NCBI RefSeq assembly: GCF_003892345.1
Contig: NZ_RRUE01000002.1
Span: 443,655 to 507,654, forward strand
Source of the DNA: Lautropia dentalis
GTDB taxonomy: Bacteria; Pseudomonadota; Gammaproteobacteria; Burkholderiales; Burkholderiaceae_E
Length of the DNA: 64,000 nucleotides
Direction: 5' to 3'
Part shown: positions 44,674 through 55,200 of the stretch, in pieces
How the letters are laid out: the number at the start of each line of letters is the position of its first letter
Numbering within the stretch: the stretch's first letter is position 1
Notes under the pieces: generated by a model
What the model was told of the DNA's origin: nothing
Databases searched by the model: none
Seen by the model: the letters and a program-made list of their open reading frames with translations, nothing else
Position numbers and translations under genes: made by a program

Positions 44674-44691
44674 TTGATTTGATCAATCAAA
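44673..44691. promoter_or_regulatory. FNR-like inverted repeat, non-canonical spacing
   Basis: TTTGATTTGATCAATCAAA contains overlapping TTGAT and ATCAA half-sites. No pair has the canonical four-base spacer of FNR/ANR boxes (2, 3 or 7 are seen). Oxygen control of nrdGD would make sense, but this is only suggestive. Confidence 0.35.
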
Positions 44692-44847
44692 TTACAAATT
44701 ACCATAGTCTTCCGTGATTGATGGATAGCCATTACTCATTCGTCCTCATGCTGGCCCCATGGAACATGATGAGGCAGAATCAGCCCACATGGAAAAGTAT
44801 CCGGTAACCACGCATGATCAGGCGTGGAACACATCCATACGAGCAAC

Positions 44848-46002
44848 ATGAGCGAATATCAGTTCTACGAGTTTGCAGCCATCGACCGACCATTGACCAG
44901 CAGGGAAATGGAAAAACTGCGTGCGGTATCCACACGTGGCATCATTACGCCATACAGCTTTACCAATCACTATCACTGGGGAGCCCTCAAGGCCGATCCG
45001 CAGGACTGGATGAAGCGCTACTTCGACGCTCATGTCTATCTGGCCGACTGGGGGCAATGCACGTTTTCTCTGAAGCTGCCGAAGTCTTCCTTCAGCAAGG
45101 AAGATATTGATCCATTCAAAAACAGAGCTTCGCTTTTTGCCACTTCGACCAACACACACTGGATCATAGACTGGCTGGCAAGCGACGAACCCTTTGACGA
45201 CGACCGCTACGCAGAAGATGACGGTACCGGATGGCTGCAGCGCCTGATACCAATTCGTGATGAGCTGATGGCCGGTGATATGCGTTCTTTATATCTGGGC
45301 TGGCTGGCTGCAGGCCATTCAATGAAAAAATTCGTATTGGAACCAGAGCTGCCGCCAGGTATGAAAGAGATGTCCCCTGCCCAGAAGGCCCTGGCAAAAT
45401 TTCTGGAAATCGATCCCGATCTCATCGAGGCTGCCGCTGTCAACAGCGCAAGGATTCCGACACAAACCAGAACCGATACGCATGATATGAATGTCTGGCT
45501 CGATGGCTGGACCGTACCGGACATGCACAACATCCTGCAGCTGCTTGTCACGGACCAGAGTCAAAAAGCCATTTCCCTGGCAAGAAATCGTTACTTGACA
45601 TGGCTCAGACAACAGAGGCCCATGATTTCATCATATACCAGCCGGCGCACAGTCGGAGAACTGCGTGAACTGGCGAAGTCAGCGTCCGCGGCCAGGCTCG
45701 CCCGTGAAGAACAGGAACGCAGGCAACATGAAACCCGGCAGCGTCAAAAACGCCATGCAGAATTGCGCAGGATGATGAACAACGAAAACCGGTACTGGAA
45801 AAATGCCGACCAGGAAGCTTCACGAGGCTGCGCATCCGGCTATGACCAGGCACTGCGCATATTGAGCGAACTTTCCGAGGGAAATGCACTGGTTTCCAGT
45901 CCGGAGGTATTCAGGAAAAAACTGCGCCATTTTCTTGCTGTACATGGCAAACGCCCGGCACTGGTCCGACGACTGAAAGATGCCGGTTTACCGGTGGATT
46001 GA
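44848..46002 (+). CDS. hypothetical protein, conserved-looking N-terminus
   Basis: 384 residues from the ATG at 44848; a GTG at 44824 would add eight. The N-terminus YQFYEFAAIDRPLTSREMEKLRAVS followed by ITPYSFTNHYHWGALKADP recalls a widespread uncharacterised bacterial family. The middle contains IDWLASDEP and WLQRLIPIRDELMAGDMRSLYLGWL. The C-terminal third has a basic coiled coil (ARLAREEQERRQHETRQRQKR). No membrane segment or signal peptide. Function unknown. It is transcribed divergently from nrdG. Confidence 0.65.
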   Translation: MSEYQFYEFAAIDRPLTSREMEKLRAVSTRGIITPYSFTNHYHWGALKADPQDWMKRYFDAHVYLADWGQCTFSLKLPKSSFSKEDIDPFKNRASLFATSTNTHWIIDWLASDEPFDDDRYAEDDGTGWLQRLIPIRDELMAGDMRSLYLGWLAAGHSMKKFVLEPELPPGMKEMSPAQKALAKFLEIDPDLIEAAAVNSARIPTQTRTDTHDMNVWLDGWTVPDMHNILQLLVTDQSQKAISLARNRYLTWLRQQRPMISSYTSRRTVGELRELAKSASAARLAREEQERRQHETRQRQKRHAELRRMMNNENRYWKNADQEASRGCASGYDQALRILSELSEGNALVSSPEVFRKKLRHFLAVHGKRPALVRRLKDAGLPVD

Positions 46003-46091
46003 AAGCATGTTTCGCCCTGCCCCATGGGGGCCTCTTCAAAAGTCCCACGACTTTCTGAACACCATGTCCGGACGGGCAGTTCAGCATGTCG

Positions 46092-47891
46092 TCACTTCCC
46101 GATACAGAACCGGCTGAAGATCACCCCCAGCAGCTCATCGGCCGTAACGGCACCAGTGATCCGCCCCAGCGCCTGATGGGCCAGTCGCAGTTCCTCGGCA
46201 AAGAGATCGAGGGACTGGTCTCCCAGCGCCACGTGGTGGCGGGCGTTCTGCAGGTGCTGCAATGCTTCGGAAAGTGCCTGCAGGTGGCGCTCGCGGGCGA
46301 TGAAGACGCCTTCCTGGCCAGGCTGAAAGCCGGCAATGTCGAGCAGTTTCTGGCGGAAGGCGTCGATGCCTTGGCCGGTTTTGGCGGAAAGACACAGGGT
46401 TTCGCGCTGCGCAGGCGCGGTTGCATCACCTTTCGCCGTGTCACCTGAAACCAGAACAGACTGAACGCCGGCTGCCAGAGAGGGTGAAGTTACCCGGGCG
46501 TCGATTTCATTGCCTGTTGAGGGGTTATCCAGGCGCATGACTCCCTGGTTTTGCTGACCATCCGTGTGTGCGGATTCCCCCTTCACGCCAGCACTTGCAG
46601 CCACACCAGCCGGCACCAGATCGATCTTGTTGATGACGGTCAGCCGCGCAGCACTGGCCGGAACACGGGCATCGATGACCTGCTCCAGATCAGCCACAGT
46701 GTCCGTCGTGCTTCCTGCAGACGCAGGTGCAGGTGCAGGCAACACAATCTCGCCTGATTCAGATACCTGTCCGGTTTCCGCCGTCACGCAAGGATAATCC
46801 GCATTGCCCCCCTGTACGTCCGCGCCTGTCTCACGTGCCGGAAACACCTCATCCGCCGCCCGCAGGTGCACCACCACATCCGCCTTTTCGATTTCCGTCC
46901 AGGTACGCTGGATGCCGATCCGCTCCACCGGATCATCCGTTTCCCGCAGGCCGGCAGTGTCGATGAGATTGATGGGCACGCCCTCGATGCTGATCTGTTC
47001 GATGACACGATCACGGGTGGTGCCGGCAATGGGCGTGACGATGGCCACGTCGGTACCAGCCAGTGCATTGAGCAGGCTGGATTTGCCCACGTTCGGCGCA
47101 CCGGTCAGCACGACATTGAGGCCCTGACGCAGCCGGGCACCGCTCCGGGCCGTGCGGAAAAGCTGCTGCAGCGTCTGGTCGATGCTGTCCAGCCGCCCAG
47201 CCGCATCGGCCTTCTGCAGAAAATCGATTTCTTCTTCGGGGAAATCCAGCGTGGCTTCGACCAGCATGCGCAGCGTGAGCAGCTGTTCGGCCAGGTCATC
47301 GATCTGGCTGGAAAACACGCCCTGCAACGAGCGGGTGGCGGAACGGGCCGCCTGCTCGGTGCTGGCCTCGATGAGATCGGCCACAGCTTCGGCCTGCACG
47401 AGATCGAGCTTGTCGTTCAGAAAGGCCCGTTCGGTGAATTCTCCGGGCTCGGCCAGGCGAATGCCGTGTGCCTGCCCCACCTGCAGCACGCGCCGCAGCA
47501 GAATCTGCTGCACCACGGGGCCACCATGGCCCTGCAGTTCGAAGATGTGCTCGCCCGTGTAGGAATGCGGCGCAGGAAACCACAGGGCCAGGCCGTAGTC
47601 GATGGGCTGGCCGCCTTCGGCCAGGAAAGGTCCGTAGCTGGCGTGGCGGGGTTTCAGGGGGCGATGTGCCACCACACTCGTCACAGCCATGCCGGAAACG
47701 GTCTGCGATATACCGACTGTTTTGCCAGAACCAGGCGGCATATTGGGCGCCGCACCGGAAAGGGAAGCACCCAGCACCTCACGTGCAATGGCCTCGATGA
47801 TGCCGCCTTCCGGCGCGGAAACACGGACGACACCGATGGCACCCTGGCCGGGCGCAGTGGCGATGGCGCAGATGGGACGTTTGTCTTGCAC
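46092..47891 (-). CDS. mnmE: tRNA modification GTPase MnmE, with expanded G domain
   Basis: 599 residues (GTG start), against about 450-460 usually. MnmE with MnmG installs the cmnm5 group on U34 of tRNAs. N-terminal folate-binding domain ([16 protein letters not shown]), helical domain, then G domain: G1 [15 protein letters not shown]2 GTTRD, G3 [17 protein letters not shown]4 NKIDL, ending in the catalytic CIGK. About 140 extra residues lie after the [12 protein letters not shown] strand and between G4 and the [10 protein letters not shown] motif. They are rich in Ala/Gly/Ser/Thr, with no domain that I recognise. All catalytic motifs are intact. Confidence 0.93.
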   Translation of the reverse strand: MQDKRPICAIATAPGQGAIGVVRVSAPEGGIIEAIAREVLGASLSGAAPNMPPGSGKTVGISQTVSGMAVTSVVAHRPLKPRHASYGPFLAEGGQPIDYGLALWFPAPHSYTGEHIFELQGHGGPVVQQILLRRVLQVGQAHGIRLAEPGEFTERAFLNDKLDLVQAEAVADLIEASTEQAARSATRSLQGVFSSQIDDLAEQLLTLRMLVEATLDFPEEEIDFLQKADAAGRLDSIDQTLQQLFRTARSGARLRQGLNVVLTGAPNVGKSSLLNALAGTDVAIVTPIAGTTRDRVIEQISIEGVPINLIDTAGLRETDDPVERIGIQRTWTEIEKADVVVHLRAADEVFPARETGADVQGGNADYPCVTAETGQVSESGEIVLPAPAPASAGSTTDTVADLEQVIDARVPASAARLTVINKIDLVPAGVAASAGVKGESAHTDGQQNQGVMRLDNPSTGNEIDARVTSPSLAAGVQSVLVSGDTAKGDATAPAQRETLCLSAKTGQGIDAFRQKLLDIAGFQPGQEGVFIARERHLQALSEALQHLQNARHHVALGDQSLDLFAEELRLAHQALGRITGAVTADELLGVIFSRFCIGK

Positions 47892-47922
47892 GGCGGAAAC
47901 CCAAAAATGCGAATGAATGGAA

Positions 47923-49041
47923 TCAGATGTTCACCGGTTGCCAGTCCCGGTCCTTCAGGGGCGGCAGATAGGCCAATCCGCGCAGCTGCTGCTGCCACAG
48001 GTTGGCCGGGTAGCGGTAGCGTTCGGGATGCGCCGGGTCGATGGCGGTGGCAATGCTGCCGGTATCGCCATGGCGAACCAGCAGGGCAAAGGACGGGTTG
48101 ATCATCACGGCCTTGCCAACGGCAATGAATTCCGCCCAGCCCGTTTCATGGGCCTGCAGCACCTGATCGGCCGAGAGCAGGCAGCCCACGCCAATCAGCG
48201 GCAGCCTGCCCGCAATACGCCGGTGCAGCAGTTCGATGCGGGTAAGGCTGGTATCGGCCCCCCGGCGTGCCTTGCGGTGGAAATCCCAGAGCGATACGTG
48301 CAGGTACTGCAGTGGTTTCTGGACCAGCGCATCGACCAGGGCAAACGTATCGGCCATGGTGAGGCCCTGATCACCCGCTTCTTCCGGCGAGAAGCGGTAA
48401 CCGATGATGAAATCATCGCGGCCCGCCCGGCGTTTCTGCTCGACCACGGCATCGACGACAGCCAGCGGGAAGCGCATGCGGTTTTGCAGGGAGCCACCCC
48501 AACGGTCGGTGCGCTGGTTGCTCTGGGCCGAGAAAAACTGCTGCAGCAGGTAACCGTTGGCACCATGAATTTCCACACCGTCGAAGCCTGCGTCGATGGC
48601 CAGGGCAGCGGCCTTGCCGAAAGCAGTCACCAGCGACTGGATCTCATTGTCGGCAAGTGCGCGCGTCGTACCCGTGCCTGACGGGGATACAGCGCCATCC
48701 ACGATGGCCCGGTCACCGCCATGATGGATCTGCAGGATGGCCTTGGCCCCCTGCCCTTTGATGAGCGCGGCCGTTTCGGTGAGGCTGGGCAGGTGGGCAT
48801 CACGGAAGGCATAGGGCTGGCCGGTGAATGCCTTGCCTTCGGGAGACACCAGCGTGGCGGCGGTGATGAACATCCCGAAACCGGTGGCCCGGCCAGCCAG
48901 GAAGGCCCGTTCCTCGTCACTCAATGAACCATCATCGTGGGAGCTGTAATGGGTCATGGGGGCCACGACGAGGCGATTGTCGATCGTGACGGCGTTGTTC
49001 AGTGTGAACGGCTCGAAGAGGGGAGAAAACCGGTTGTCCAT
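47923..49041 (-). CDS. Old Yellow Enzyme family NADH:flavin oxidoreductase
   Basis: 372 residues. TIM-barrel FMN enzyme: [17 protein letters not shown] at the N-terminus, [53 protein letters not shown] (substrate and FMN region) and [15 protein letters not shown]. Such enzymes reduce activated C=C bonds in enones or related substrates; the physiological substrate is unknown. It lies 31 bases downstream of mnmE's start on the same strand and is separated from yidC by a hairpin. Confidence 0.88.
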   Translation of the reverse strand: MDNRFSPLFEPFTLNNAVTIDNRLVVAPMTHYSSHDDGSLSDEERAFLAGRATGFGMFITAATLVSPEGKAFTGQPYAFRDAHLPSLTETAALIKGQGAKAILQIHHGGDRAIVDGAVSPSGTGTTRALADNEIQSLVTAFGKAAALAIDAGFDGVEIHGANGYLLQQFFSAQSNQRTDRWGGSLQNRMRFPLAVVDAVVEQKRRAGRDDFIIGYRFSPEEAGDQGLTMADTFALVDALVQKPLQYLHVSLWDFHRKARRGADTSLTRIELLHRRIAGRLPLIGVGCLLSADQVLQAHETGWAEFIAVGKAVMINPSFALLVRHGDTGSIATAIDPAHPERYRYPANLWQQQLRGLAYLPPLKDRDWQPVNI

Positions 49042-49066
49042 GGATGCACCTCGGTTGGAACGAATG

Positions 49067-49102
49067 GCAAAACGGCCACCCGGTGAGGAGTGGCCGTTTT
49101 GC
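49067..49102 (-). terminator. hairpin terminator after yidC
   Basis: Perfect 13-bp arms GCAAAACGGCCAC and GTGGCCGTTTTGC surround a 10-base loop, 28 bases past the yidC stop. The T run lies inside the distal arm, so the structure could act in either direction. It separates yidC from the Old Yellow Enzyme gene. Confidence 0.6.
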
Positions 49103-49130
49103 GGTCTGGGCGATTGAAGCAGTCAGGCTG

Positions 49131-50831
49131 TCACGCTGCCCTGCCGAAGACGGGCTTGCCTTCGATGTGGCGGGTGATGACCCACTGCTGGACGATGGAG
49201 AAGATGTTGCTGACCACCCAGTACAGCACCAGACCCGACGGGAAGAAGAAGAACATGACCGAGAAGATCAGCGGCATGAACATCATCATCTTGGCCTGGA
49301 CGGGGTCGGCCGGTTTGGGGTTGAGGTGGGTCTGCAGGAACATCGTGCCGGCCATCAGCAGCGGCAGGATGTAGAAGGGGTCGGGGCTGGAGAGGTCATG
49401 AATCCAGCCGATCCACGGCGCGTTGCGGATTTCGACCGAGGCAAGCAGCACCCAGTACAGGGCGATGAAGACGGGGATCTGCACCAGGATGGGCAGGCAG
49501 CCGCCCAGCGGATTGATCTTCTCTTCCTTGTACAGCTCCATCATGGCCTGATTGAGCTTCATGCGGTCGTCGCCGTAGCGCTCGCGGATGGCGTTGAGGC
49601 GCGGCTGCACCTTGCGCATCTTGGCCATGGAACGATAGCTGGCGGCCTGCAGCGGGAAGAAGGCCAGCTTGACCAGGATGGTCAGTGCCACGATGGCCCA
49701 GCCCCAGTTGCCGAGGATGCCGTGCAGGAAGGTCAGCAGCCAGAAGAGCGGCTTGGCGATGGCAGTGACCCAGCCGTAGTCCACCACCAGGTCCAGACCC
49801 GGGGCGACCTTGGCCAGCACGTCCTGATCCTGCGGGCCGATGAAGAGCGTCTCGCCCACATCCACGGTCTGGCCGGCGTTGATCTGGCCCAGCGGCTCAT
49901 AGGCGCCGGCAGCATAGCGGCCGTTGCCGACGCTGCGGGTGTAGTACTCGCGGGCCTGGCCCTGCTTCGGCACCCAGGCGGAGACGAAGTAGTGCTGAAT
50001 GATGCCCACCCAGCCATCGGTGGCCTTGCCGGAGTGTTTGGCCTTGCCCTTCTGGATGTCGTCGAAGGAGACCTTCTGGAACTTGTCGGCGTCGGTATAG
50101 ACCACCGGGCCGGCGTAAGTTTTGTAGTAGCCGGACTGACCCGGGGCTTCGTGGGTATCGCGGGTCAGCTGCAGGTACAGGGCGGGCGAGACGGACTGCT
50201 CACCCACATTGGTGACGCGGTTGTCGACCTTGATCTCGTACGAGCCGGGCGAGAGCTGATAGGTGCGCTCGATGCGCAGGCCACCGCCTTCGGCCGCCAG
50301 CACGACACCGGTGGTCTGGCCATTGGTTTCGATCCTGCGCACCACCGTCATGGGGGTGGTGTGGTTGGGGGCGTCCTTCACGCCCACCAGACCGGTCTGG
50401 CCCACGAAGTAGGTGCCCTGGCGGTCGGACTGGATGACGAGGTTGCCGCTGTTGGGATCCTGCGTGTTGTGGATGTGGTGGAGCAGCTCGCTGTAGCTGA
50501 TCTGGCCACCGACGGAATCGATGCCCAGCTTGATGACATCGTTCTGCAGGGTGATGGTTTCACCGGCCTTTGCGGGCTGGCTGGCTTCGTTGCCCGGCAC
50601 GGCGGCACTGGCGTCACTGCTGCCATTGGCCGGCGCGGAGGGAATACTGGCGTCGGCGCCGGCAGCCTGGTTGCCGTTGCCCTGCTGGGCCTGGGTCTGC
50701 TGCTGGGCTGTCTGGGCGGGTTTCTGGCCAAACAGGGTGGGCTGGCCATGCTGCTCCTGCCAGTTGTTCCACAACATGACAAGGCAGATGGAAAGGATGA
50801 CCCAGAGAACGGTCTTGTGGGACTGCTGCAT
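49131..50831 (-). CDS. yidC: membrane protein insertase YidC
   Basis: 566 residues. N-terminal membrane helix (VLWVILSICLVMLWNNW), a Gln/Ala-rich linker, the large periplasmic beta domain (LGIDSVGGQISYSEL to FIGPQDQDVLAKVAPGLDLVVDYG), then the conserved five-helix core: FWLLTFLHGILGNWGWAIVALTILVKLAFFPL, NPLGGCLPILVQIPVFIALYWVLL and MPLIFSVMFFFFPSGLVLYWVVSNIFSI. It inserts proteins into the inner membrane with or without SecYEG. Part of rpmH-rnpA-yidD-yidC. Confidence 0.95.
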   Translation of the reverse strand: MQQSHKTVLWVILSICLVMLWNNWQEQHGQPTLFGQKPAQTAQQQTQAQQGNGNQAAGADASIPSAPANGSSDASAAVPGNEASQPAKAGETITLQNDVIKLGIDSVGGQISYSELLHHIHNTQDPNSGNLVIQSDRQGTYFVGQTGLVGVKDAPNHTTPMTVVRRIETNGQTTGVVLAAEGGGLRIERTYQLSPGSYEIKVDNRVTNVGEQSVSPALYLQLTRDTHEAPGQSGYYKTYAGPVVYTDADKFQKVSFDDIQKGKAKHSGKATDGWVGIIQHYFVSAWVPKQGQAREYYTRSVGNGRYAAGAYEPLGQINAGQTVDVGETLFIGPQDQDVLAKVAPGLDLVVDYGWVTAIAKPLFWLLTFLHGILGNWGWAIVALTILVKLAFFPLQAASYRSMAKMRKVQPRLNAIRERYGDDRMKLNQAMMELYKEEKINPLGGCLPILVQIPVFIALYWVLLASVEIRNAPWIGWIHDLSSPDPFYILPLLMAGTMFLQTHLNPKPADPVQAKMMMFMPLIFSVMFFFFPSGLVLYWVVSNIFSIVQQWVITRHIEGKPVFGRAA

Positions 50832-51020
50832 CGTAGGGGGGATATGGTCGGTGAGCGGAGATGCTGAAGAATACCCGAGCTTGACCCCGGATGTGGGCCC
50901 GAAGGCACTGTAATTCAGCCCGTGAAGAGAAAAAATGGGGTTTGGCGGGCCTGACGCAAGTCTGACGTCAGGAAGTGGCCATGAATGGGCCCAAAGATCA
51001 CCGTAACCCAGAATTATGCA

Positions 51021-51482
51021 TCATGTTTTACCGGTTTCCGCGTGCGAAACGGCGGAGTGGCCCGCATACTGGTCGTCGTTCAGGCTGTTCGATGTGCTGG
51101 GCGGATGGATCGTGAGGTCATTGGAAAGGCCAGGGAAGCCTTGCGAAAGTCCTGCAGCACGTCGGGTTGCCGGGTCAACGGGAGGCGCACCAGCCGTTTC
51201 CCCGGAGGAAGAAGCAGCACCGGACGATGCGAGACGCATGGCGGAGACTGAACCGGGAACGGGATCGATGCCATGGCCGCCCCAGGGATGGCAGCGGCAG
51301 ATGCGTTTGAGGGCCAGCCACCCTCCCCTGGCGGGACCGTGCAGCTGCAGGGCTTCGATGGCGTATTCGGAGCAGCTGGGCCAGTAGCGGCAGCTGGGCG
51401 GGAACACCACGCTCCAGCTGCGCTGGTAGCCGCGAATGGCCAGGGTCAGCGCACGGATGAGCGGGCTGTGGGTCGGTGTCAT
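51021..51482 (-). CDS. yidD: YidD membrane-insertion efficiency factor, C-terminally extended
   Basis: 153 residues; the usual size is about 70-90. The core is complete in the first ~75 residues: [38 protein letters not shown] with the three conserved cysteines, then [19 protein letters not shown]. About 75 extra residues rich in Ser/Ala/Gly/Pro follow and look disordered. The ATG overlaps the rnpA stop by four bases (ATGA). YidD assists YidC-dependent insertion. Confidence 0.9.
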   Translation of the reverse strand: MTPTHSPLIRALTLAIRGYQRSWSVVFPPSCRYWPSCSEYAIEALQLHGPARGGWLALKRICRCHPWGGHGIDPVPGSVSAMRLASSGAASSSGETAGAPPVDPATRRAAGLSQGFPGLSNDLTIHPPSTSNSLNDDQYAGHSAVSHAETGKT

Positions 51483-52273
51483 GCCCGGCTCCGGCTGGAG
51501 AATGATCCGGCGGGTGACTGGCGGAAATCGTTCAGGCGCCTGGCGGCATCTGCCAGCAAACGGTCGGCTTCGGCACGCAACTGGCGCTTGATGTCGGCAA
51601 AAGACGGCTGGGAAGCGGCACGGGCCGGTATGCCGGCCTTGCCGGACGGCACTGCGTCGCGGGCTGGTGTCCCCGTCTGCATGCCATTCTGCGTTCCGGC
51701 CTGGGTCGTGGTCTGGATAGCGGCTTGCGGCATGGCCGGTGCCTGGGCATTTCGGGCAGCCTTCCAGACAGCCTTTCGGGCCTGCAGACGCATCTGGGCG
51801 CGGGCGTACTGGCTTTTGGCGGCCAGACTGCCCAGGGGATGGGCCTTGAGGCGAAAGCGCCAGACACGGTTGCCGGACTGCAGCAGTGCAGCATCGGGCG
51901 CCAGTCGCCATGCTTCACGCAGCACACGCTTGACCGTGTTGCGGCGCATGGCAGCCCGGACGAGACGCTTGGGAACGCTGAGCTGCAGGGAATCGGTGCG
52001 GGAAAGGGGCTTGACCGGCGGGACAGTACCTGTGAGTTCCAGAAACTGTCCCGACAGGCGCAGGGTACTGCCACCGGTTCGGCGAGGACGGGACGCTCTG
52101 GCCGTTGCGGCACCGGGATGGCCCTGGTTCTGCGAGGTCAGGTCCTGCAGGGATGAAGTTTCCGGCGAAGAAGGCACGTCCTTCGGGGACTGCCGGCAAG
52201 GGTTGTTCATGCGGAGACTGTCCTGCACGTCCTGCACGCGCGGCGGAGATTTCGCAGGGGCAAATGCCTCCAT
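51479..52273 (-). CDS. rnpA: ribonuclease P protein component, expanded
   Basis: About 264 residues from the ATG at 52273; ATG 52210 is an alternative, and starts further up would overlap rpmH. The family is normally 110-140 residues. The hallmark RNR-type motif is present in [28 protein letters not shown], followed by WRFRLKAHP. It has a long Pro/Ser/Arg-rich N-terminus and a C-terminal extension ([21 protein letters not shown], then Ala/Gln/Thr-rich). It binds the RNase P RNA for tRNA 5' maturation. It sits between rpmH and yidD as expected. Confidence 0.82.
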   Translation of the reverse strand: MEAFAPAKSPPRVQDVQDSLRMNNPCRQSPKDVPSSPETSSLQDLTSQNQGHPGAATARASRPRRTGGSTLRLSGQFLELTGTVPPVKPLSRTDSLQLSVPKRLVRAAMRRNTVKRVLREAWRLAPDAALLQSGNRVWRFRLKAHPLGSLAAKSQYARAQMRLQARKAVWKAARNAQAPAMPQAAIQTTTQAGTQNGMQTGTPARDAVPSGKAGIPARAASQPSFADIKRQLRAEADRLLADAARRLNDFRQSPAGSFSSRSRA

Positions 52274-52333
52274 GACACACGCTGGAAGCAAAGTCCCAGG
52301 GGAAGACCGCAAAAGTCTTCCCCCAAACGAAAA

Positions 52334-52362
52334 CGGCCCCTGCCGCAGTATGCGGGGGGCCG
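52334..52362 (-). terminator. hairpin terminator/attenuator after rpmH
   Basis: On the minus strand CGGCCCCCCGCA and TGCGGCAGGGGCCG form an imperfect GC-rich stem, followed by TTTTCGTTT. It lies 21 bases past the rpmH stop. Partial termination here would give more rpmH than rnpA message. Confidence 0.6.
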
Positions 52363-52382
52363 CTTCGGGAGGCTGTCGGTGT

Positions 52383-52517
52383 TCAGACGGCCAGACGGTG
52401 ACGGCCTTTGGCACGACGGGCGCGCAGCACGGCACGGCCACCACGGGTTTTCTGGCGAACCAGAAAACCATGGGTTCTTTTACGACGGCAGACGGAGGGT
52501 TGATAGGTGCGCTTCAT
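52383..52517 (-). CDS. rpmH: 50S ribosomal protein L34
   Basis: 44 residues: [18 protein letters not shown], then [20 protein letters not shown] and RHRLAV. This is a full and typical L34, very basic, bound to 23S rRNA. It heads rpmH-rnpA-yidD-yidC on the minus strand, facing away from dnaA. Confidence 0.96.
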   Translation of the reverse strand: MKRTYQPSVCRRKRTHGFLVRQKTRGGRAVLRARRAKGRHRLAV

Positions 52518-53361
52518 GGTGAGTACGTCAAAAAAGGCCGCGATTCACCTCAAAAGCTGGGCTGCCGCGGACGTGATTTTCCGGAAACCCTCTATTTGAC
52601 GGGCAAAGACGGGCTTCTGTCAATAGCCACGCCCCATTGGCAAGCGTTTTCATCATTGCCAGGGTTCTGTTCCCCGGTTTTGGATGAAGCCTCGTGTACG
52701 CCCACGGATGCAGCCTATTGCCGCGGAACCGGAAGCCGACATCCACCCCTGCCCCTGTACCCCCGACGGATGCAGCCCTCCCCTGCATCTGCGAACTTAT
52801 CCAGACAGCGTGGAACAGCCATTGTTGAACGATATCGACACCCTGCATCTGCACCATTCGGACAACATCTGCGTCATCCGGACCGCTACCCGCAACCTCA
52901 ACCGGAACGGCCTGTGGATAGATGCAGCGAACCTGTGGATAAGTTAGAATTCTGTTCGCTCTGGCGGGTATCGGATGTGCTGCGCCATGCTGTCTGGTCA
53001 CGCGTCTGCGGGCCGTCGCGACCCGTTCGCTGGGCTGACAGACTGCGGCATCAGGTGCTCAACTGCCTGCAAAATGCGCCCTTTACACCTCTGAATGGTC
53101 GTATTCTGCAACAACCCGCTTCTGAAGCCCGGTATCTGTCCAGACCGCGGCATGGCAGGAGCCTGCAGCAGTCCGGGTCGCATTGCCCACAGATCGTGAC
53201 CTGGGCACCCTGCCCCGAACCTGTGGACAATCATGTGAGTAACCGCCCACTGTGACTGACGCGGGCATGCGCGGTCCGGTACCACCCGTGCCCACCTCGA
53301 GGCGCATACCCGCGCACACCCGCTTCAAACCTTGCTGTCTTTGCCCGGAGTCACCCCCACC
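52518..53361. other. rpmH-dnaA intergenic region with DnaA boxes
   Basis: 844 bases between divergent genes. It contains one perfect DnaA box TGTGGATAA (52934-52942), TGTGGATAG (52913-52921), TTATCCAGA (52797-52805) and TGTGGACAA (53222-53230). These fit dnaA autoregulation or a secondary part of the origin. The promoters for rpmH and dnaA must lie here. No further gene is supported. Confidence 0.6.
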
Positions 53362-55200
53362 ATGCAGGAACAATGGGAAGCCTGTCGTACGGCCGTTGCC
53401 GCACGCATGCCCGATCTGGCCTTCAATACCTGGATCAAGCCGCTGGATTTTCTGGAGCTGGACGCCAATGAATGCGTGCTGCGTCTGGGGGCGGTCACGC
53501 AGTTCAAGGCCGACATCGTGCGCAACCAGTATGCGGAGCTGATCCAGCAGGTGGTGCGGGAGATGATCGACCCGGCCGTCCGGGTGGAGATCGGCGTGAC
53601 GCCGAAAGCGGGCGGACCGGGCGCCGCCGGCAAGGCATCGGCGACGGCCGGCACGGGGGGGCACGCTGGCGTACCGGCTGCACGGGCGGGCGCCGGCGCA
53701 GGTACAGGCACCGTAGCAGGCGGTCAGGCGGCTGCGGCACACACGGCTCACTCTGCTTCTGGACATGCCCCGGATGGCAATGCCGGCCACGCTGCCGGTT
53801 CCGGACATGCAGCCATGAACCGGCCCCCTGCCCCGGGTGCTGGCGCTGGTTCCAGTACAGGCGCCGGTGCCGGTTCTGGCATTGGCGTCGGTGCTGGTAT
53901 CCGTACTGGTGCGGGTTCGGGTGCGGGCGCTGGCGTCAGTTCTGGTTCTGGCGTTGATGTTGGCGTCGGTTCCGGCCCTGGCAAGACAGCTGGTCTACAC
54001 GGTGAAGCGCCCCGCCCTGCAGCCAGCCTGGCCGATCTCAGCGAGGAAGACCTGATGGCCGGCGAGGCACCGGCCGATGAAGATGATCCAGACGACCTGG
54101 GGCTCGATGCCCCACCCCGGCGCAACACACCGGCACGCAGCTTTGGCGGCCTGAGTGGCCAGATGCCCAATGAGCGCTCGCGGCTCAATCCGGGGCTGAC
54201 CTTCGAGGCCTTCGTCAACGGCAAGGCCAACGATCTGGCCCGGGCTGCCGCGCTGCAGGTGGCCGACCGGCCAGGCAGTGCGTACAACCCGCTGTTCATC
54301 CACGGTGGTGTGGGTCTGGGCAAGACCCACCTGATGCAGGCCGTGGGCAATGCCATCCAGGCGCGCGAGCCACGGGCGGCCATCCGCTACATCTCGGCCA
54401 ACCAGTTCGTGCAGGATCTGGTGTCGGCCTTTCGCGGCAACTCGATCGAGAAGTTCACGCACTACTACCAGACGCTGGATGTGCTGCTGATCGACGACAT
54501 CCAGTTCCTGTCGGACAAGCAGCGCTCGCAGGAAGAGTTCTTCCATGTGTTCGAGACGATGACGATCAACCAGCGGCAGATCGTGATCACCTGCGATACC
54601 TATCCGAAGGAGCTGAAGGGCATCGATGACCGGATGATCTCGCGGCTGAACTCGGGGTTGATCGTGGCCATCGAGCCGCCGGAGCTGGAGATGCGGGTGG
54701 CCATTCTGCAGCGCAAGGCCGAGCAGGCACGGGTGCGGCTGCCGGATGACGTGGCGTATTTCATCGCCAAAAACATCCGCCGCAACGTGCGTGAGCTGGA
54801 AGGCGCCCTGCAGCGCGCCATTCATTATGCATCATTCAGGTCATCGCCCCTAACGCTGGAACTGGTGAAGGAGTCGTTGAAAGATCTGATCTCCTTCAAT
54901 CGTGGACAGATCTCCATCGATTTCATCCAGAAGACGGTGGCCGAATACTACAAGATCAAGCCGGCCGACATGTATTCGAAGCGGCGCCAGGCCAAGATCG
55001 CCCTGCCCCGCCAGATTGCCATGTACCTGGCCAAGGAGCTGACGCAGAAGAGCCTGCCGGAGATCGGCGATGCCTTCGGCGGCAAGGATCACACCACGGT
55101 TCTGTATGCAGTACGCAAAATTACAGAATCACGGGCGCACAACGAGGAGCTGAACAAGCAGATCCACGTGCTGGACCAGACGCTCAGGGAATATCTGTAA
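53362..55200 (+). CDS. dnaA: chromosomal replication initiator DnaA, expanded linker
   Basis: 612 residues from the ATG at 53362, which begins the conserved domain I ([20 protein letters not shown]); the family usually has 450-530. Domain III: Walker [17 protein letters not shown] near residue 315, Walker [15 protein letters not shown] near 375. Domain IV ends with the DnaA-box-binding [15 protein letters not shown] near 572. Domain II is a very long Gly/Ala/Ser/Val linker (residues about 85-260) with repeated GAGAG and GSG patterns. It binds DnaA boxes and melts oriC. First gene of dnaA-dnaN-gyrB. Confidence 0.96.
   Translation: MQEQWEACRTAVAARMPDLAFNTWIKPLDFLELDANECVLRLGAVTQFKADIVRNQYAELIQQVVREMIDPAVRVEIGVTPKAGGPGAAGKASATAGTGGHAGVPAARAGAGAGTGTVAGGQAAAAHTAHSASGHAPDGNAGHAAGSGHAAMNRPPAPGAGAGSSTGAGAGSGIGVGAGIRTGAGSGAGAGVSSGSGVDVGVGSGPGKTAGLHGEAPRPAASLADLSEEDLMAGEAPADEDDPDDLGLDAPPRRNTPARSFGGLSGQMPNERSRLNPGLTFEAFVNGKANDLARAAALQVADRPGSAYNPLFIHGGVGLGKTHLMQAVGNAIQAREPRAAIRYISANQFVQDLVSAFRGNSIEKFTHYYQTLDVLLIDDIQFLSDKQRSQEEFFHVFETMTINQRQIVITCDTYPKELKGIDDRMISRLNSGLIVAIEPPELEMRVAILQRKAEQARVRLPDDVAYFIAKNIRRNVRELEGALQRAIHYASFRSSPLTLELVKESLKDLISFNRGQISIDFIQKTVAEYYKIKPADMYSKRRQAKIALPRQIAMYLAKELTQKSLPEIGDAFGGKDHTTVLYAVRKITESRAHNEELNKQIHVLDQTLREYL
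53610..53995 (+). repeat. low-complexity Gly/Ala coding repeat in dnaA
   Basis: Short GGTGCTGGC/GGTTCTGGC-like units repeat with variation over this stretch and encode the Gly-rich linker. The density is highest around 53840-53985. The frame is kept throughout. Confidence 0.65.

Noticed and set aside
44673-44691. Canonical FNR/ANR box
   Set aside because: Half-sites are present, but none of the pairings has the four-base spacer, so only an FNR-like label is given.
49044-50867. 607-codon plus-strand frame opposite yidC
   Set aside because: Shadow frame; yidC motifs are complete on the minus strand.
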